The position numbers and the translations under genes are program-made. DNA of 64,000 nucleotides from G965197675 sp965197675. GTDB taxonomy: Bacteria; Chloroflexota; Dehalococcoidia; Plut-88900. The DNA lies in contig OZ240221.1 in assembly GCA_965197675.1 (NCBI GenBank), positions 124,001 to 188,000 of the forward strand, written 5' to 3'. Below, piece by piece: positions 8,665-18,025 of the stretch. The notes under the pieces were generated by a model. That model ran no database searches and was not told the DNA's origin. It worked only from the letters and a program-made list of their open reading frames with translations. How positions within the stretch are numbered: the stretch's first letter is position 1; each line of letters begins with the position of its first letter.

Positions 8665-9953
8665 TTCTTCCGACCTAATAAGGCTGAATTCATAACTCGC
8701 CCGTTCAGGGCGACCTCTGCGGTGTCCGCTCCCCCTATGGGAGAGTCATCCGGCGTCGGTATGGAGTAGACGATGGCGGCGCTGCCGGGCTTGACCTGTA
8801 CCTCCCTGACGAAGGAGTGAACGAAGGCCTTGGTCTCGGTCGCTTCGCTGGTCTTGAGGAACTCGCTCATCTCCTCTGCGATGGTGGCGCCGCCGTCCAG
8901 AAGCTGCCGCCTCTCGGTCAGCAGCCCTCTCGCCTTCTCTGCGGCGACCTCAAGGGTCTCCTTGCGCTCCCGGAGTTCCACGATGAGGTCCGAAGCCTCG
9001 GCCACGTCCACGCTGTCGCTCCTCGCTATGAAGTGCCAGACGCGGCCCAGTTGCTTCTTCACATCCTCAAGCTCCCCGTCGATACTCTCCAGTATATGCC
9101 GTTGGTCGCGGGCCACCCCGTCGATCTTCTCGCATTTCTTGGCATTGAGTCTGGGGGGCTTGCATGTGCCCTTGCCGCGCTTGAGGAGGGAGTGGCAGAT
9201 GTAGTAGGTGTACTTCCCGCTCTTTGCCTCGGCTGCGGTCATGGCCTTGCCGCAGGTCTCGCACTTGGCGATGCCGCTCAGCAGGTAGCGGCTGGAGACG
9301 CGGCGGGGGATCACCTTCCTGGGCGCGCGGGAGCCGAGCAGCCTCTTGACCCTTCGGAACTCCCGCTTGGATATGATGGCGGGGTGGGCGTCCTCCACCC
9401 GCACAGGCGGCTGGCCGTCCTTGGCGTTGGTTCCCCAGACCACGGCTCGCGTGTACGCCTCGTTGTCGAGCATGGTGTGGATGGTGGTCTTGAGCCACTT
9501 CTTACCGTTGACGGTGGGGATGCCCTCGGCGGTGAGGGTCTTGGTGATGTCGAGGATGCTCTTGCCCTGTAGCACCATGTCGAATACTCGCCTGACCACA
9601 GCGTCGGCGGGCGGGTCAAGCTCCAGCTTGGGGCGCTTCTTCGGCCCGTCCTGGACATAGACTCGCTTGTAGCCGTAGGGTGCGTAGGTGGTCATCCAGA
9701 AGCCCCTGGAGGCGGCCTCCCGCATCCCCCGCGTCACTTCCTGGGCCAAATTCTCGCTGTGAAATTCATAGACGGACTCGATGATGGCCTCAAGGAGCTT
9801 GCCGATGGGGGTGTCGTCGGCCTGCTCGGTGATGGATACGACGCGGACGCCTCGCCTGCGCAGCATGGACTTGAAGGCGACGGCGTGATCCCGCTTGCGG
9901 GTGAAGCGCGAGAATTTCCAAACGAGGGTGTGAAGTTTCTTACGGTTACGGAA
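8655..9953 (-). pseudogene. Large serine recombinase, N-terminus lost
   Basis: The frame encodes the end of the catalytic domain (HTLVWKFSRFTRKRDHAVAF), the recombinase domain, a zinc ribbon (CETCGKAM, later CxxxxxRGKGTC), a coiled-coil region and the C-terminal tail. The first ~60 residues, with the catalytic Tyr-x-Arg-Val-Ser, are missing: an in-frame TGA closes the frame 41 bp before the left end of the IS3 element. Insertion of IS3 or an associated deletion probably removed them. Members of the family have 450-550 residues. The 3' end overlaps an attachment-like core. Confidence 0.85.
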
Positions 9954-10070
9954 TCATCCTTAGTAGGCTCATATTCAATGGGTATAGCTATCGTGCTTGA
10001 CCTTACCCCCTAAAACAGTATCGTTGGGGAAGAGAGTCCTCCGGTAGAATGTGATATGGAAGGAGGGCTC

Positions 10071-10337
10071 ATGGCACGGAAGAGACACACCGAAGAACAG
10101 ATCATAGCGGTACTGAACGAGGCGGAGGCAGGGGCGAAGACAGGGGAGCTGTGCCGCCGGCACGGCATGAGCGAAGCCACCTTCTACAAGTGGAAAGCCA
10201 AGTACGCTGGGTTGACGTTGAATGAGCTGAAGAGGCTAGGGTCCCTTGAGATTGAGAACCTGCGTCTGAAGCAGATCATGGCCCAGCAGGCGCTGGACAA
10301 CTGGTCTCTGAAGGAGTTACTGGCAAAAAACTTCTGA
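10071..10337 (+). CDS. IS3 transposase OrfA (HTH)
   Basis: An 88-residue HTH protein beginning MARKRHTEEQIIAVL, behind a strong AAGGAGG site that favours this ATG over the one 15 bases upstream. The HTH reads GELCRRHGMSEATFYKWKAK and is followed by a leucine-zipper-like helix. It binds the IS ends. The last codons hold the heptamer A-AAA-AAC (10325-10331), from which a -1 shift enters the OrfB frame. Confidence 0.88.
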   Translation: MARKRHTEEQIIAVLNEAEAGAKTGELCRRHGMSEATFYKWKAKYAGLTLNELKRLGSLEIENLRLKQIMAQQALDNWSLKELLAKNF

Positions 10338-11162
10338 AGCCCAAGGTGAGGAAGATGGCAGCAGCATATGCCATGGAGAGTCTTGGGCTGAGTGAGAGGA
10401 GGGCCTGTCTGCTAAGGGCTATCTTCACCCTCGGTCTACCGGTACAGGTCGAAGCAGGGTGATGATGATACCCTGCGTCGTAGAATGCGTGAGCTGGCGG
10501 GGGAGAGGAAGCGATTCGGCAACCCCAGGCTGCACATGATGCTGAAGAGAGAGGGCCTGGTGGTCAATCACAAGCGTACAGAGCGCATCTACAGTGAAGA
10601 GGGGCTTGCCCTCAGGAGGAAGAGAAGGCGCAAAGTGGCGGCAGGGGTCCGAGAGACTCTTCCGTCTCCTGTACGTCCCAACCAGAGATGGTCCATGGAC
10701 TTTGTCTCTGAGCGCACTGTGACCGGTCGGCGCTTCCGGGCCCTGGCCATAGTGGATGACTACTCACGGGAGTGTCCAGCCATTGAGGTAGATATCTCTC
10801 TGGGAGGCGCCATGGTGGTGGGAGTCTTGGAGAGACTGGCAGAGACACGGGGACTGCCTGAGGTGATCACTGTAGACAACGGCCCGGAGTTCGCAGGCAA
10901 GGTTATGGATGAGTGGGCATATCGGAGGGGCATCAAGCTGAGCTTCATACGTCCTGGCAAGCTGGTAGAGAACGCCTTTGCTGAGAGCTTCAACGGTCGG
11001 CTAAGGGACAAATGCCTGAACATCAACTGGTTCATGAGCGTAAAGCATGCCCGGGAGGTCATAGAGAGCTGGCGGCAGGACTACAACGAGGTCAGGCCCC
11101 ACAGCTCCCTGAAAGGCAAAACGCTCAGAGAGTTTGCTGACTCTATGGCGGGACTCTACTAG
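10331..11162 (+). pseudogene. IS3 transposase OrfB (DDE), frameshifted
   Basis: The -1 frame continues LLKPKVRKMAAAYAMESLGL and then loses phase near 10428. The expected SVYRYRSKQGDDDTLRRR lies in another frame and runs on to the stop. The catalytic rve core is intact: WSMDF...VDDYS, VITVDNGPEF and ENAFAESFNGR provide D, D and E. A single lesion therefore separates the N-terminal HTH part from the DDE core, and the copy is probably inactive. Confidence 0.8.
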
Positions 11163-11279
11163 CCACTGATACTAATTTCGGGGTAAGGTCAATGGATACA
11201 TACTACCATTATCCACCTGAGTTTTTTTCAACTGCTGGTTGACACGATACCACGTCTATGCAGGTCGAAACGAGACGTT

Positions 11280-12166
11280 TTGCTTTTCTTCCGCGGAGCA
11301 GGAACAGAGCGCTCGATCATCTCCAACTTTGAGGAGCAGGTCTGCAATGATCCTGATAGCATCAATAAGTTCAGTATCGTTCGAACTGTGCTTTCCCGCT
11401 TGAACGAAGCTGGCGACGCAACGCTTAAGGTACGTCGAGAAGTTTTGAAGCGCGTTGTCGAGGTTGAGGACTTTACTACGTGCTGGCCCCGAGACCGTCT
11501 TGAGGCGGAAGGTCTGGTTTCCCGCATCCGAAGCGTTATCAATGTAAAGGACTCATTTACCAGAATGCACCAAGAGCTTGAAGCGGAGACACGCAAGAAC
11601 TTGGAAGACAAACGCCGTGAGACAGAAGCACTCAAGCGACGTCAGGAAAACATCGAGGCAGTCCACAAGGACTCCAACCGCCTGTTCGCAATGGATGATG
11701 CCCACAAAAGGGGCCAACTCCTCGAATCGGTTCTGAATCGACTTTTTGAGGCGGATGGTATCCTAGTGCGCGAATCCTTCACACGAATGGCCGAGCCCGG
11801 ACATGGGGTCATCGAGCAGGTCGATGGCGTCGTTGAAATAGATGGAAATGTCTACTTAGTGGAAATGTCTACTTAGTGGAAATGAAGTGGCTCAAAGCAC
11901 CGGTCGGAGTTGCAGATGTCTCAGAACATCTGGTCAGAGTTTTCAATCGCAGTGCGAGCCGCGGGATTTTTATCTCCTACAGCAATTACACGACCCCAGC
12001 AATCGACGTGTGCAAAGAATCTTTGAGTAAGGCGGTCGTCGTACTCAGTACGCTTCAGGAGTTCGTCACTCTGCTGGAGTGCGACATGGGTCTGGAGGAT
12101 TTCCTGAAAGCGAAAATACGGGGCTCAATTATTGACAAACAGCCATACGCCAAAGTTTTGCCATAG
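11280..12166 (+). pseudogene. Mrr-like PD-(D/E)XK nuclease broken by a 17-bp tandem duplication
   Basis: The first frame (198 codons) has a coiled-coil middle and ends in EQVDGVVEIDGNVYLVEM. The second frame continues EMKWLKAPVGVADVSEHLV. Together they form the nuclease core D...(E)xK (VDG, then VEMKW). The junction contains 17 bp (TGGAAATGTCTACTTAG) in two exact tandem copies plus a partial third. Removing one copy restores a single frame through the catalytic Lys. The family normally has an N-terminal domain before FFRGAGT, so the 5' end was probably lost when IS3 inserted. It probably degraded foreign or modified DNA before inactivation. Confidence 0.8.
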
Positions 12167-12277
12167 TCACCCCAGGATCTGGATAGAAAAGCCCTGCCCT
12201 AAGTCCGAAATCAGGTAAGAGCATGATTTGGTAGCTTGCCAGCCGGACTTCATGATAAATGGAAGGGAGCACTAGCC

Positions 12278-12481
12278 ATGCAAGAAGCACTGCATGTGAG
12301 AACAACGGTACAGCCTGGAGGCAAGGTGGAGATTGCCAGTGCAGAGTTGGAGGCTGGGCAGAAGGTGGACGTGGTGGTGCTGCACGAGTCTAACACGAAG
12401 GGCTGGTCCATCATGGGAATCCTCAACGACTGCCCTGAGTGCCTCCTGTTCCAGACGGCCGAAGAGGTAAGGGCGTACTAG
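12278..12481 (+). CDS. Small antitoxin-like protein, C-terminus cut by TAG
   Basis: A 67-residue protein starting MQEALHVRTTVQPGGKVEIA behind GGAAGGGAG. The N-terminal beta hairpin (VQPGGKVEIASAEL) and the LLFQTAEEVRAY segment match a common small antitoxin-like family. Family members usually continue AxIREERDSW. Here a TAG follows AY, and the next codons read AKEKASWNR before a second stop, so the last ~10 residues appear to have been lost by a nonsense change. The partner toxin is uncertain. Confidence 0.55.
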   Translation: MQEALHVRTTVQPGGKVEIASAELEAGQKVDVVVLHESNTKGWSIMGILNDCPECLLFQTAEEVRAY

Positions 12482-12575
12482 GCGAAAGAGAAGGCGTCGT
12501 GGAACCGCTAGCTCTGAAATGTATCGTGCACACGGAACTGCAAGCCGCAACAGTCTGAACCTGGAAGGAGAGAGC

Positions 12576-12806
12576 ATGAAATCACTTGACAGAATTTCCA
12601 TCGACCCCGCCGTCATGGGCGGTAAGGCGTGCATCCGTGGAATGCGCGTCACGGTTGGGACGGTTGTGGGTCTCCTGGCGGCTGGGCGCTCACCTTCCGA
12701 AATCCTCGAAGCCTATCCGTATCTTGAACGGGAGGACATCGACCAATCTCTGGCCTATGCCGCCTGGAGGCTGGAGGAGCGCGAAGTCCCACTCTCCACT
12801 CCATGA
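12576..12806 (+). CDS. DUF433 antitoxin-like protein
   Basis: A 76-residue protein, MKSLDRISIDPAVMGGKACI followed by RGMRVTVGTVVGLLAAGRSP, a textbook DUF433 (VapB45-like) protein with a C-terminal winged-helix-like fold. Its RBS is GGAAGGAGAG. Its stop overlaps the start of the DUF5615 gene (ATGA), the usual antitoxin-toxin arrangement for DUF433/DUF5615 pairs. It probably represses its own operon and neutralises the PIN-like toxin. Confidence 0.85.
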   Translation: MKSLDRISIDPAVMGGKACIRGMRVTVGTVVGLLAAGRSPSEILEAYPYLEREDIDQSLAYAAWRLEEREVPLSTP

Positions 12807-13171
12807 GACCGAAACTCCTCCTTGACATGAACCTGTCACCCGAATAGGTGCCAGCGCTGCAGAAGCACGGATGGCAGGCAGTGCATTGGTCCGACGTCGG
12901 CGACCCAAGGGCCAGCGACAGGGACATCATGGATTGGGCAGTTGCTCACCAATACGTCGTGTTCACTCACGACCTTGACTTCGTCACCATGCTGGCACTG
13001 ACGCATGACGTCGGCCCGAGTGTGTTTCAGGTCCGCTCCGAGAACATCCTGCCGGATTACTTGGAAGGCTCCGTCATCGCTGCTCTCAACCAGCATGAGG
13101 CCGACCTGTCCTCCGGAGCCTTGGTGGTGGTTGACGAGAGCCGAAGCCGGGTTCGAGTGCTACCGATGTGA
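12803..13171 (+). pseudogene. DUF5615 PIN-like toxin with nonsense codon 15
   Basis: The frame begins MRPKLLLDMNLSPE, hits TAG, then continues in phase VPALQKHGWQAVHWSDVGDP to the end (DHDLDF-type motif TFTHDLDFVTML, FQVRSENILP). The family has Trp at the TAG position (LSPxWV), so a single TGG-to-TAG change explains it. The first acidic residue of the PIN active site lies before the stop (LLLD). A GTG directly after the TAG could restart translation but would make a protein without that Asp. Probably an inactive toxin beside an intact antitoxin. Confidence 0.8.
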
Positions 13172-13857
13172 GACCGCGCGCAGTGGAGCGCAACTGTAAG
13201 GGGCGGCGTTAAAGTGGACCACGTGGGCAGGTGGACCGCCGACTTTTGGCGGTTGAATACTGTCCCGTCCGCTACCATCCATAGGTTTGAAGTCGAGCCT
13301 ATGGGCGGTGTGACGGATGTACAAGGTGGAGAGGTATGGATGTACGGGGACCGATGACTCAGGGTCCTCTCCACCGAGGCGAGACTGGAGAAATGCCATG
13401 GCTTGCTCCGGCGACTCGCATGACGCTTGGAACTTCATCCACATTCGTGGACTTTCGAGGACTATCTCGTAGAGATGATACAAAGGACACCTGCCGTGGA
13501 AAATGTTAGGGAAGGTGGGACCGTATGCCGCGTCTAGCAAACCTCTCGGAAACCGTCGGCCCGACGGTGGCTCTGTCTCCGCTTAAAGGATGTTGATAAC
13601 CATGCAGACGAGACGCCCAAGGGGAGTGTCCCACGTGTGCGACCACTGTCCGCGTTCCAACTGGACGAATCCCGGTATCCGACGAAGAGCACGCGGAAAA
13701 GATTGTCATCGCGGCTGCTAGGGCCACGAGCAAGATTGAGCGCTGTTCTCCTAGGCGGGCACTGTATCCCCCAACTCCCTTCTGCTGAGAAGTAGCTATG
13801 ACCGGGGATCCGACCACTTCAAACACGTTCGCCCAAGACCTCGACTAGGGACATGCT
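13172..13857. other. Gene-poor stretch with possible IS21-type end remnant
   Basis: No reliable coding region. At about 13205-13255 the sequence AAAGTGGACCACGTGGGCAG and GTGGACCGCCGACTTTTGGC resembles the repeated (G)TGGxCCACTTTT blocks of IS21-family termini, but no transposase is nearby. A minus-strand frame (13160-13540) contains MWMKFQASCESPEQAMAFL, which I cannot assign. Confidence 0.35.
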
Positions 13858-13906
13858 TACCGCCGTGCTAGACAAACTCAGCGTTGCAAGAGCAGCACCA
13901 GTACAC

Positions 13907-13933
13907 GTATACTTGGATTTAGTATTAGTATAC
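13907..13933. promoter_or_regulatory. Candidate autoregulatory operator of the antitoxin-PIN pair
   Basis: Perfect 7-bp inverted repeat GTATACT...AGTATAC with a 13-bp AT-rich spacer that could hold a -10 element (TTAGTATTA), 24 bp upstream of the antitoxin start. Ribbon-helix-helix antitoxins typically bind such palindromes. Confidence 0.55.
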
Positions 13934-13957
13934 CTGTTTGAGAGGTGCCAAGCCACA

Positions 13958-14185
13958 ATGAAGCAGAAGCTCACCATCACAGTGGACGCCGAGCTACTAC
14001 CGGTGGCCAAACGGTACGCCCGTTCTCTAGGCGTGTCTCTTTCGTCGCTGGTTGAGCAGTCTCTCAGGGAAATGGCGGGGGAGGACTCGCCTTCCTTCTC
14101 CTCGCGGTGGCGAGGCAAGTTTCGGGCGGCGGAGCGTGATGATGACCCGCGTTATGATGCACTGGCCAAGAAGTACCTCCAATGA
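13958..14185 (+). CDS. Ribbon-helix-helix antitoxin (DUF6364-like)
   Basis: A 75-residue protein starting MKQKLTITVDAELLPVAKRY, with an RHH-type beta strand and helices (ARSLGVSLSSLVEQSLREMA) and a disordered Ser/Arg-rich toxin-binding tail. The start follows GAGAGG and agrees with the family; an upstream in-frame ATG would add an unlikely 35 residues. Its stop overlaps the PIN toxin start by four bases (ATGA). Confidence 0.82.
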   Translation: MKQKLTITVDAELLPVAKRYARSLGVSLSSLVEQSLREMAGEDSPSFSSRWRGKFRAAERDDDPRYDALAKKYLQ

Positions 14186-14589
14186 TACTTCTTGACACCG
14201 ACGTACTCATAGACGTCGCCCTTGACAGGCGTCCGCACTCCGACCCAGCTTCGGAACTTCTGAACCGGATTGAGCATGGCGCGGAGGCGGCATACATCGC
14301 GTGGCACTCCGTATCGAACCTCTATTACATCGTGGCTCCATCGCTTGGAGGCGTGAGTGCTCGCGACTTCATCGTCGAGCTAACGCGCTTCGTGGATGTG
14401 GCCGCGACTGACACCGAAGACATCCGCTATGCCGCCGAGCTGCCGATGGCTGACTTCGAGGACGCCATGCAGGTGGCTGCCGCCCGTGCCTGCGGGGCTA
14501 GGCACATAGTCACTAGGAACGTCAGGGACTATGAACGTTCTCCAATTCGTGCGGTCGCTCCCCAGGAAGCGCTCAGTGGATTGTTCTGA
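14182..14589 (+). CDS. PIN-domain ribonuclease toxin (VapC-like)
   Basis: A 135-residue PIN protein. Acidic residues of the Mg site are visible in LLDTDVLIDV and in DFEDAMQVAAA, and the TRN motif (HIVTRNVRDY) precedes the last acidic position. Translationally coupled to the upstream antitoxin. It probably cleaves RNA when released from the antitoxin. Intact, unlike several neighbours. Confidence 0.88.
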   Translation: MILLDTDVLIDVALDRRPHSDPASELLNRIEHGAEAAYIAWHSVSNLYYIVAPSLGGVSARDFIVELTRFVDVAATDTEDIRYAAELPMADFEDAMQVAAARACGARHIVTRNVRDYERSPIRAVAPQEALSGLF

Positions 14590-14639
14590 TACCCGGTGAT
14601 TAAGGCCCAATCACGTGGTGCGTTCTACCAGGCCTATAG

Positions 14640-15540
14640 GTGGCGAATGGCTATGACTTCACCTACTGCCAGTCAAACGCCTGCGCGACTTGGTCTGCTT
14701 CCCAGCAGGCAACAGGGAAAAGACCGATGGGCCGATTTGATGTAAATGGCCTGTTTTGGTTAGTGGATAAGCCGGACGATAAGGTGGCAGGGCGGCTCAG
14801 GTTCGACCCCATAGAGGGGCTAGGTTGGGCTTGATCGGCAAGTTCAAGGATTTTGTGCCATCAGGCTATAACCCACAGGTCCGCATGAACGCCATAGCCG
14901 GGGGAATACTCCTTACGCTAGAGGACTGCCACTTTGCGCAGGTAAGGGTGGAGTATGCTGGCGAGGGCTTACGCGGCATGAGTATCAGTCAGATCTACTC
15001 TTCGCTGGCTTGCATTGGGACAACCCCGAGCCGCTGCAATTCAAGAATGTGCTCTTACACTTGCGATACTTGGAGCAGTGGGTACATGCTTGGACAACCA
15101 AACCCATAGGATACGAGGATAGAGTGGATGCCTTGCCAAGGATAAGCCATGAGTTTGACGCCTTCGAGCGAGCGACAGTAGTGGATGTGGACTATGGAGA
15201 ACTAGGTTTATCCTATGGTCGAGTCCGGTATGGGGATCATTTTCTAGAAGCGGTGCGTAGACAGAATTGCTATTTCGATTTGCGCTTAGTGGAGCCGTGG
15301 CCTTTTGGCGAGATCATGCATTGGTGTTGGATGCTACAGGATCTCGTTACCTTGGGATGCGACTATACCTCCGCCGTGACAGGGGTGGCGGTGGAACAGG
15401 CTGCCAGTACAAGAACCAATAACCCAAGGATGATGAGGATCAGAAGTGGTATGATCCTACTTCCACCCTCCTTTAGACGACGACGCCCTTATACTCACAC
15501 TGTTCAATCAGGGCACATCCTGCGAGTCTTCTTATATCCA
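14640..15540 (+). pseudogene. ApeA-like anti-phage protein remnant, several frames
   Basis: Three successive frames together give an ApeA N-terminal domain: GRFDVNGLFWLVDKPDDKV and AGRLRFDPIEGLGWA; then LIGKFKDFVPSGYNP and ILLTLEDCHFAQVRVEY; then LHWDNPEPLQFKNVLLHLRY and LEQWVHAWTTKP. Breaks lie near 14828 and 15010. ApeA proteins (abortive infection, HEPN nuclease) follow this domain with a second half ending in a HEPN RxxxxH motif. None is seen here: the reading deteriorates after ~15400 and the convergent membrane-protein gene begins at 15547. A dead defence gene; the assignment relies on remembered family motifs. Confidence 0.65.
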
Positions 15541-15546
15541 CATGCA

Positions 15547-17040
15547 CTAGGCGCACGGTCTCCATTCGACATCCAATGGCCATGGTATGAACTCGACAAT
15601 TCGGCCGCTTTCGGCCGTGAATACTGCCAAATCATCTCTGACCAGTTCCATGGTGCCCCGGCTATCGTCAGCAGTCCAGTCCGGTGGTGGATTGCCGCTA
15701 CCGTCGCTCAGCATGGGATCGGCCATCCAGAGTCGCCCATCGAAGCGAGCGTCGCGGATACCGCAGTGGACGTATAACGCGTACGGGTAGCCTGTCCCAA
15801 TTTCTACGCCCGGTCCTTGTGGTGGCTCCTCATGGAGATTTCCTTGCACTGTGGGCATCGGCACCGGTGTCGGCGTTGGCGCGGGAGGTGGATTGAGCTG
15901 GGTTATCGTCGACAGCGGTTTCGGCCCAGGGTCAACATATTCAGCTTTGAGTGGGAAACACGTCCGTCCGATTCCGTGATCCCAGGCCAGGCCTGAAAAT
16001 GCGCGATCTGCTTCCCAGGATTTGTCAGTATCGGTGGAGAACACCGCGCATAGCTCATAATCCGCATCACCCAACGCATTGTATTCGTACTGATCGTTCG
16101 ACTCCGGATCGTTTACCGACCTGATGGAGAATCTGGACCCTGACATGTCCTCGAAGCTCCCCGGCAATGACCCGTTGAGACTCCAATAGGTGTTTATGTT
16201 TCTGGCAATGTTAGTCAGATTGGAAACTCGCTCTCGATCAAGTCTAAGGTCCCGTTGCTCACCTGGCGTGCCCAATAGGAACATCGAATATCCCAGGGCG
16301 GCCACGACCACTACTACCACAGCGCCCAAGAGTGCTCGTAGGGCTGATTTCGCGTCAGCGTCCGCAATCGAGGTCTCGGCACGTTTCATATCCCACATGT
16401 AGAACCCGAATATGCAGGTGGTTATCAGGAGGATGACGCCGCTTTTCAAAAAGAATCGGAGGGTCGGGTCGCCCATTAGCAGATTGGCCAGCAGCGCGAT
16501 GACGTCCCCGAGGATAATGCCCGCCCCAATTACAAGCGTGAGGTAGGTCAGCCACCGCCGCACCAGGGACAGCCGCTTGTCAGGGTCCACCGCCACCTCT
16601 GTGCTCAGCCGTTTCATCAGGAACAGGTAAAGGGGGAAGGCAACGATGACCGAGGCTATGGAGGTTGCCTCTCCCCCTGAAGGATACTGGTCACGAAAAT
16701 CGAGGGCATCGGCAATTGCGTGGTCGATGAGACCAAACACCAGGTAGCCGAAGCTGAAGGCAGAGACGTATAGGGCAATAAACGAGATCAGGTAGAGAAA
16801 CGCTTCGCGAGCATGAACGTATGGAGTTGGCCGAGGCACTGCCAAGGGGTAGTCTACGTCGGCGAAGGCCGATAGCCCCTTTCTTACCTGGTCATCCTGC
16901 CACCCAGCTTGAGCCAAGACCTCTCGTATGGCGTCCTTAGACTGTCCCCGTTCCAGCGATTCTTTGATGAATGAGCGAAGTTCGTTATTCAGTTCCCTAA
17001 CCTCGGTGACCGGATGGCCATGAATTCGTAGGATATTGCC
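15547..17040 (-). CDS. DUF5671 membrane protein with exported C-terminal domain, start unclear
   Basis: About 456-498 residues. The N-terminal part (NNELRSFIKESLERGQSKDA, VLAQAGWQDDQVRKGLSAF) is a helical SHOCT/UBA-like segment. The DUF5671 signature follows (YVHAREAFLYLISFIALY) with four membrane helices. A fifth helix (ALLGAVVVVVVAALGYSMFL) leads into a non-cytoplasmic domain (DLRLDRERVSNLTNIARNIN) with a Pro/Thr linker. The conserved N-terminus lies upstream of the first usable start (TTG at 16917) and the frame is closed by TGA at 17043. No ATG, GTG or TTG exists between, although a strong AAGGAGG is present at ~17053. Either a small indel separates RBS and gene or a non-standard start is used. 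Confidence 0.72.
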   Translation of the reverse strand, partial: GNILRIHGHPVTEVRELNNELRSFIKESLERGQSKDAIREVLAQAGWQDDQVRKGLSAFADVDYPLAVPRPTPYVHAREAFLYLISFIALYVSAFSFGYLVFGLIDHAIADALDFRDQYPSGGEATSIASVIVAFPLYLFLMKRLSTEVAVDPDKRLSLVRRWLTYLTLVIGAGIILGDVIALLANLLMGDPTLRFFLKSGVILLITTCIFGFYMWDMKRAETSIADADAKSALRALLGAVVVVVVAALGYSMFLLGTPGEQRDLRLDRERVSNLTNIARNINTYWSLNGSLPGSFEDMSGSRFSIRSVNDPESNDQYEYNALGDADYELCAVFSTDTDKSWEADRAFSGLAWDHGIGRTCFPLKAEYVDPGPKPLSTITQLNPPPAPTPTPVPMPTVQGNLHEEPPQGPGVEIGTGYPYALYVHCGIRDARFDGRLWMADPMLSDGSGNPPPDWTADDSRGTMELVRDDLAVFTAESGRIVEFIPWPLDVEWRPCA

Positions 17041-17096
17041 TCACAAGTCTACATTCCTCCTTCAGGGCTGTCGACGTGATGTACTCGTCCAGTAGA

Positions 17097-18025
17097 TTAG
17101 TGACAGTACGGTCCCTTCTTTAGGTTTGCATGTTGCTGAAGGAACTGGAGCGGTGTGAGGTAGTCTAGAGACTGGCGGGGTCTAATGGTGTTGTAGACCT
17201 GTTCCCAGTTGTGCAGAGCCTGGTTGAGGGGAGCGAGTTGCAGGTCTTCATGGTACAGTTCGTAGAACTCCTGGGTGTGGGTACGTTGGGCTCTCTCGAC
17301 GTGGCCATTGAGCTTGGGAGAGCGGGGTGGAAGCACAAAGAGGTGGATGCCCCGTGTCTGATAGGCCTCCTTTGAGGTGGCCTGGAACTCACTGCCTCCG
17401 TCGACTTGTATGGCCTTGATCTTGAACGGCATCCTCTGGATCAACTGGTCGAGGAACAAGGTGGCGATAGTCGCGGTAGCCCGGGTGTAGACGCCCACCA
17501 CGTCCCAGCGGGAGGTGAGGTCTCTTGCCGTGTAGTGCTTGAGTATTACCCCAGGTAGGGGCCGTACGTTCAGGGTGTCCACTTCCACCAGGTCGCCGGG
17601 CTTTGTCACCGAGTACCCCTTGGGTTTGCGGACGGCATAGGGGCGTTGGCGTATCCTCTTGCGGGCTGATACGCCGTTGCTCAGAGGCTCTATGATGGCT
17701 CCCCGCTCCTTCAGCTTCTTCAGGACCCGTCCCACCATGGAGGTGGACACCTCCCCACCCCTCTTCTCTCAACAGCACTGCCAGCTTGTCCTTACCCCAC
17801 CTAGGTCTCTGCTCCTTCATATGGAGCACTGCTAGGGCCAACTCTCTGGGCCAGGTCGGCTGGCGCAATCTCCTGGGACGGCGGGACCACTCTTCTAAGG
17901 TCTCCAGCCAGCGAGAGTCATACCTCCTCTTCCACCTATAGAAAGTCTGACGACTTATGCCGAAGTAGCGGCAGGTGAGAGATGCGTTATGCCCGGGTCC
18001 TTCATAATAGAAGTGGATGATGCTT
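17097..18025 (-). pseudogene. IS481-type transposase remnant
   Basis: The N-terminal frame gives an HTH (ASLTCRYFGISRQTFYRWKR) and KEQRPRWGKDKLAVLLREEG. A frameshift near 17755, in a G-rich run, moves the rest to another frame, STSMVGRVLKKLKERGAIIE. The rve core has VEVDTL, VDGGSEF and HVERAQRTHTQEFYE as D, D and E. No convincing terminal inverted repeats were found. The 5' end overlaps the PIN frame of the GNAT-PIN gene, suggesting that insertion truncated that gene. Confidence 0.8.

Larger units (their letters stand above)
9998..11191 (+). mobile_element. IS3-family insertion sequence
   Basis: Terminal inverted repeats are visible: left TTGACCTTACCCCCTAAAAC and right (reverse complement) TTGACCTTACCCCGAAATTA, both continuing to AGTATC. 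Between them lie overlapping orfA and orfB frames with an A-AAA-AAC slippery heptamer. No clear 3-bp target duplication is seen. It separates a truncated recombinase from a nuclease that also appears 5' truncated. Confidence 0.88.

Noticed and set aside
8817..9572. 251-codon plus-strand frame
   Set aside because: Antisense shadow of the serine recombinase remnant.
12278..13171. TAG recoding as a sense codon
   Set aside because: Several intact genes here end in TAG (Fic, the S8 protease, the giant gene), so reassignment of TAG is unlikely; nonsense mutation is simpler.
13160..13540. 126-codon minus-strand frame with MWMKFQASCESPEQAMAF
   Set aside because: No recognisable family, no RBS, and it crosses an IS21-like end motif.
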